A program made the translations under genes and the position numbers. Source: Antedon mediterranea (taxonomy: Eukaryota; Echinodermata; Crinoidea; Comatulida; Antedonidae). Taken from it: a stretch of DNA of 64,000 nucleotides. Positions 60,261 to 64,000 of the stretch are shown here, piece after piece (positions within the stretch are counted from its first letter, which is position 1; every line of letters begins with the position of its first letter). The notes beneath the pieces were generated by a model that was not told the origin of the DNA, ran no database searches, and saw only the letters and a list, made by a program, of their open reading frames with translations. The stretch is from contig NC_092676.1 of the NCBI RefSeq assembly GCF_964355755.1, positions 8,846,288 to 8,910,287 of the forward strand, written 5' to 3'.

Positions 60261-60628
60261 TACAACTATAATATAAGGAACAGAGGATTAGGTGATGCTG
60301 TAAGTGAGGCGTGAGTGTAGGTCTGCTTCTTGAGTGGCTGTGAGGTGTGCGTTCCAAGAGTGGCTGTGAGGTGTGTCTGAAGGCTCCTCGAACCTGGAGG
60401 TATATTGGCTTCGGTTCATTAGCATATGTCATTACGTCGTCTGTGAATCTAATGATTGGTCCTAAGTTGATCCAGGGGTGTTTAGGTAGAAGTGATTGAT
60501 TACATTCTAAGGTAATTTGGTGATGGATAGCATTGTCAAATCTTTACTTAAATAGTGTCAATCTCTCCTGGTTTAATGATGGAAAAGGTCGTAAGGTTAA
60601 GCAAAGTATTTCTTTAGGGGTTCAATCA

Positions 60629-60901
60629 TAAACTAAATGGGCTTCTAAAACATCTGGACAAACTCTGTACTGGATATGTGAGGCGAGTTCGTGAACTCAA
60701 TTGAATTCTAATACAAAGGTTGATTTCTCAATTATAAATTTATATCATTATATTACATCCCTCTGTTTCCCTTTTTTTCTAATCTATTTAAATAATAATA
60801 ATCTATTTAAGGGATGTAATATAATGATATACATTTATAATTATAATTGTAATTGTCCAGTGGAGTGTTTGTCCAGATGTTTTAGAAGCCCATTTAGTTT
60901 A
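60629..60901. mobile_element. Foldback MITE with two nested inverted pairs
   Basis: Outer arms TAAACTAAATGGGCTTCTAA and TTAGAAGCCCATTTAGTTTA. Inner arms TATATCATTATATTACATCC and GGATGTAATATAATGATATA at 60748-60771 and 60813-60833. Almost the whole 273 bp can fold. Confidence 0.85.
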
Positions 60902-60904
60902 TAA

Positions 60905-61339
60905 TTAAAACTAGACACGGAAGTGGGTAATATACAATGATTGAACAAAGATATATATACAATAACGTAGGTAAACTGTTGATATAATAAACCAGACCCC
61001 ATAAATATTAATGTTGATATTCGTATTCTTTATTCTCCCAATCAACAATGTAAAGAACCTTGACAGGTTGATAATAAAATATACTCTTAAATCACAAAGG
61101 CAAAATTATAATAATATTATTCAAAATACATTTAGATAGGCTAACAGTTAAAAACATCTAAATAATTATTTGATAAACGACAGGAATTATACAACAACGA
61201 TGAAAGTCTACAGAAACACAATTTTTACAAACATTAACACGAGAAAATTTAACATAAATTTACAACAAATATTATGAACAGGGACATCAAAAAAACAGCG
61301 AAACGATATCACAATATTAAACTTAGAATCAAGACATTA
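60905..61339. other. AT-rich spacer
   Basis: No feature recognised. Confidence 0.4.
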
Positions 61340-61405
61340 AAAAGGGCGTGTGGCGCAGTGTGTTGGACGTTCGGCTACTAATCGTGAGATCGAGGTTCGC
61401 TATAT
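61340..61405 (+). mobile_element. tRNA-derived SINE head
   Basis: GTGTGGCGCAGTGTGTTGGA is an A-box region and GAGATCGAGGTTCG a B-box, as in the copy at 1685. It is followed by an ATT-type simple repeat that may be the tail. Confidence 0.55.
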
Positions 61406-61576
61406 AAGAATGAACTACCGTATTATTATTATTATTTGAACAGAAAAATTAAGTCTGTGACATACAGTTTAGGCCTGCTTTTTTATTGTGACTTGAGATA
61501 ACAATTTACTTATTATCAACTTCATTGTTTTTAAATATTATTGTACGAATTGTTTTGTTCATTTAGGTATTATAGG

Positions 61577-61825
61577 TTTTACTGGTTTAGTAGAGTTTAC
61601 TGGTTTAGTAGAGTTTACTGGTTTAGAAGAGTTTACTGGTTGACTATAATTTGCTGGTTGAGTAGAGTTCATTATTGAGTAGAGTTTACTGGTTTAGTAG
61701 AGATTACTGGTTGAGTAGAGTACACTGGTTTAGTAGAGATTACTGGATGAGTAAAGTTTACTGTTTGAGTAGAGTTTACTGGTTTAGTAGAGTTTACTGG
61801 TTTAGTAGACTTTACTGCTTTAGTT
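61577..61825. repeat. 18-bp minisatellite, about 14 units
   Basis: Units of the form TAGAGTTTACTGGTTTAG with scattered substitutions (GGTTGAG, ATTACTGG variants). It lies just 3' of the second Ig relic. Confidence 0.9.
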
Positions 61826-62079
61826 TCTTATTTATTTTCCTACACGTTTGAATCATCAGTAAGCGGTCCATGTCCCATATACACCGAGATGACGTCATGC
61901 AGTTATTCACACTGACTTCGACTCCCCTTTTCTGATCATACGGATAATATAATAATTATTTATTTTCGCATTCATGTGACACGCAATTTAACGTTTGAAA
62001 TGTTCGTTTGTGGTAATGTAACATCCGTTATATTACTTTCAGGTCTTGTTTTGCTCATGTTGCGAACAATCGACTACTT

Positions 62080-63033
62080 CAATGATATTGAAGCAGTGAC
62101 GTTGTCAGTGGTGGGGATGTGCGGATATATGGCATATTCAAACTCATGTGTGCCATTGTCTGCCGTGGTGACGCTGTACTGCTGTTGCGACCACTACGAT
62201 TAATAGTACAAGTAACTTTGTTATTGGCATTAATAATTGACACACTATTTACACGAAGTACATTTGCAAATATTTTAGTCATCGATGATGCTACTGGGTT
62301 GCCATTCCATGTCCATTCATATTCATAATAATCAGGATTATCTTTCCCTGAGCAGGTAAGATTAAAGCTATCTCCAACCTAAAGTGTACCTGGTGTTGAT
62401 TGTACAATCTCTGCATCTATAGTCAGTACTAGCGGAGTAGTTTCACAAGTTCCTATCAGTCTATGTGATAGACTGACAGTAGCTTTACAAGTAAATACAG
62501 CTCCATCGTCTTGGACAGTCAATGCCCTTGATTCCAAGACATTGTCGTGTGGTTTTGATGAAATTAAATTTCCGTCTTTATACCAAAGTAAATCAATATT
62601 TATATGGGAAGGATAAGAACATTTCAGCGTCGTTCCTATTTCACCATTATCACTGCATGTTATTTCTTGCCATACTTAAGGCGCTCGAGAAATACTGAAT
62701 GAACCACCGTCCCAGATATCACACCTGTATATTCCTACATCATCGGAAGTAAAATTAAAAATAGAAAGATATGAAGATGTTGCTTTATTTGTCAAATTGT
62801 GTTTTAAAGTTGAACTTTTAATTCCTTGATACTCATGTATCATGAAATGCTAACCAGTAAATGACATGATTGCCATGCAATTCTGGCGTCCATTCACACG
62901 ATAATGTCACAGTTTGTCCCTCTGCAACGATAACCGATTGTGGATTTTCAGTAAAAACGTAGGACTGTGCACACTAGCAGTGAGATATGCTATAAGATAC
63001 AATCAGCAATATCACATTTTGAAGATGAGCCAT
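62080..63033 (-). pseudogene. Immunoglobulin-superfamily gene copy 2, broken
   Basis: The ATG at 63033 starts a signal-like sequence (AHLQNVILLIVSYSISHC) that meets TAG at 62974-62976. The same frame then continues SYVFTENPQSVIVAEGQTV, LSCEWTPELHGNHVIYW, shifts near 62837, and goes on as YLSIFNFTSDDVGIYRCDIW, a stop near 62678, ITCSDNGEIGTTLKCS and AVFTCKATVSLSHRL. A third Ig-like part follows after another stop (SFNLTCSGKDNPDYYEYEWT, NKVTCTINRSG). Homology to copy 1 extends from the signal peptide to the second domain. No introns lie between the domains. At least three stops and one frameshift make it non-functional. Confidence 0.75.
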
Positions 63034-64000
63034 TATAAACTTTTTAGATTCTTGCGACGATTGAGTTCCAAACAATTATCTTTAGATCAGTTTAAATTAA
63101 TTTCCCTATCAAAAGTTTACGAAGCAATAAATGAAACTGGTATAAAGTTTGTCAATAATAAGTACGAAATCCGAAAATACGAAAATCAGCTAAATTCATT
63201 CGTACTTTATTTAGAACATCACTGGCTTGTTACAATAGCATGACGTATAGCACCGTACCGACAATGGATACCGAGTACAAATATTCCTCCGTACTTATGC
63301 CGTTTAAGCATTACGTCATTCTATTAGTTAATCAGCCACATCGGCATGTAACTAGTGCTACCACAGTTATATTAGGTCATCGATACGAAAACAATCTTAT
63401 TTCTTGTGTGGCTTTATGTTTCCGTCGGATTTTCCATATTTCATCAATATATAGTTTATTCACCTTTCTATCAGTTAGTATTCTTTTATTTGTTTTCTCT
63501 TCTCATTTAGTTACAAATTCGTTTGATTGTGTCTTTGATTTATTGTTTTGTAATATAACATTTGATAAGTTTCCATTTTAATACCGCCTTCATCTAAATT
63601 GTCACATTTCTTTTATTTTGTTCGCGTTGTTCCAAACAAATGAACCAAACTGACAACTATATCACATTACTGGAGACACTGTTCGCGGCATAAGTTGGCT
63701 TTGCAAATTAAGCCAGCGGTTTTAGTATAGCCACGTTAAGATGAATAGTTAGGGTTCTCAAGCTTCATGATGTTAGAGTATGTTTGAGAGCTGGTAACTT
63801 TTCATCACTGTTCTTTTTAATACATGAATCGTAGCCAACATATATGTCCCTAGAATATTAATCGGGTGCTTGACTCAACATACCTTATCTTTTCCACTTT
63901 GCTTTACTTTATTTTTGCTTATTTAACATAATTCCTGAAACTTTACAGAAGGAATTTACGATGTCGACAGCAGTAAGTTATTCTTCACCCACATACAACT
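63034..64000. other. Right-end spacer
   Basis: No exon, element end or repeat is supported here. Open frames are short and AT-biased. Confidence 0.4.

Noticed and set aside
63240-63581. 113-codon frame at the right end
   Set aside because: Hydrophobic and AT-biased, with no homology that I recognise and no splice or promoter context.

Overview
The window looks like nuclear DNA of a marine deuterostome invertebrate, most likely an echinoderm. This rests on AT-rich sequence, phase-consistent GT-AG introns, dense SINEs, MITEs, Penelope-like, Ty3/gypsy and CR1-like elements, and very frequent AGGCCTA palindromes. The species cannot be fixed from the sequence. No bacterial, organellar, CRISPR or rRNA content is seen.

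Two host genes can be built exon by exon. At the left edge (1-3683, +) lie the last seven exons of a protein that I do not recognise; it is helical, and all splice phases agree. From 22877 down to 11237 (-) is a complete 18-exon ubiquitin-specific protease of the USP16/USP45 type (917 residues). It has a ZnF-UBP domain, a Cys box, a QQQDS box, a long acidic insert and a His box. Its introns hold several MITE families, a tRNA-derived SINE with a clear target-site duplication, a 56-bp tandem array, and a 79-bp minisatellite whose unit includes the exon 9 splice donor. Two related immunoglobulin-domain loci (57930-58620 and about 62100-63033, both -) are broken by frameshifts and stops.

The rest is a transposon graveyard. 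At 4019-8640 there are two decayed Ty3/gypsy elements, one with an LTR, a primer-binding site and a polypurine tract, plus a Penelope-like GIY-YIG fragment. At 28430-30180 is a third gypsy pol. At 32456-33884 is a non-autonomous Helitron. At 35029-37735 is a 2.7-kb palindrome whose spacer encodes a CXC-type cysteine cluster. At 38340-45580 are fragments of what seems to be an uncharacterised multi-copy transposon protein family, and a CR1-like reverse transcriptase split by one DNA transposon that itself holds another. At 46990-52470 a tandem array is interrupted by a 4.5-kb inverted-repeat element. At 54420-56000 is an endonuclease plus reverse transcriptase retroposon.

The least explained items are the minisatellite that multiplies splice-donor copies inside the deubiquitinase gene, the palindrome with the CXC reading frame together with its scattered relatives, and the paired immunoglobulin relics.
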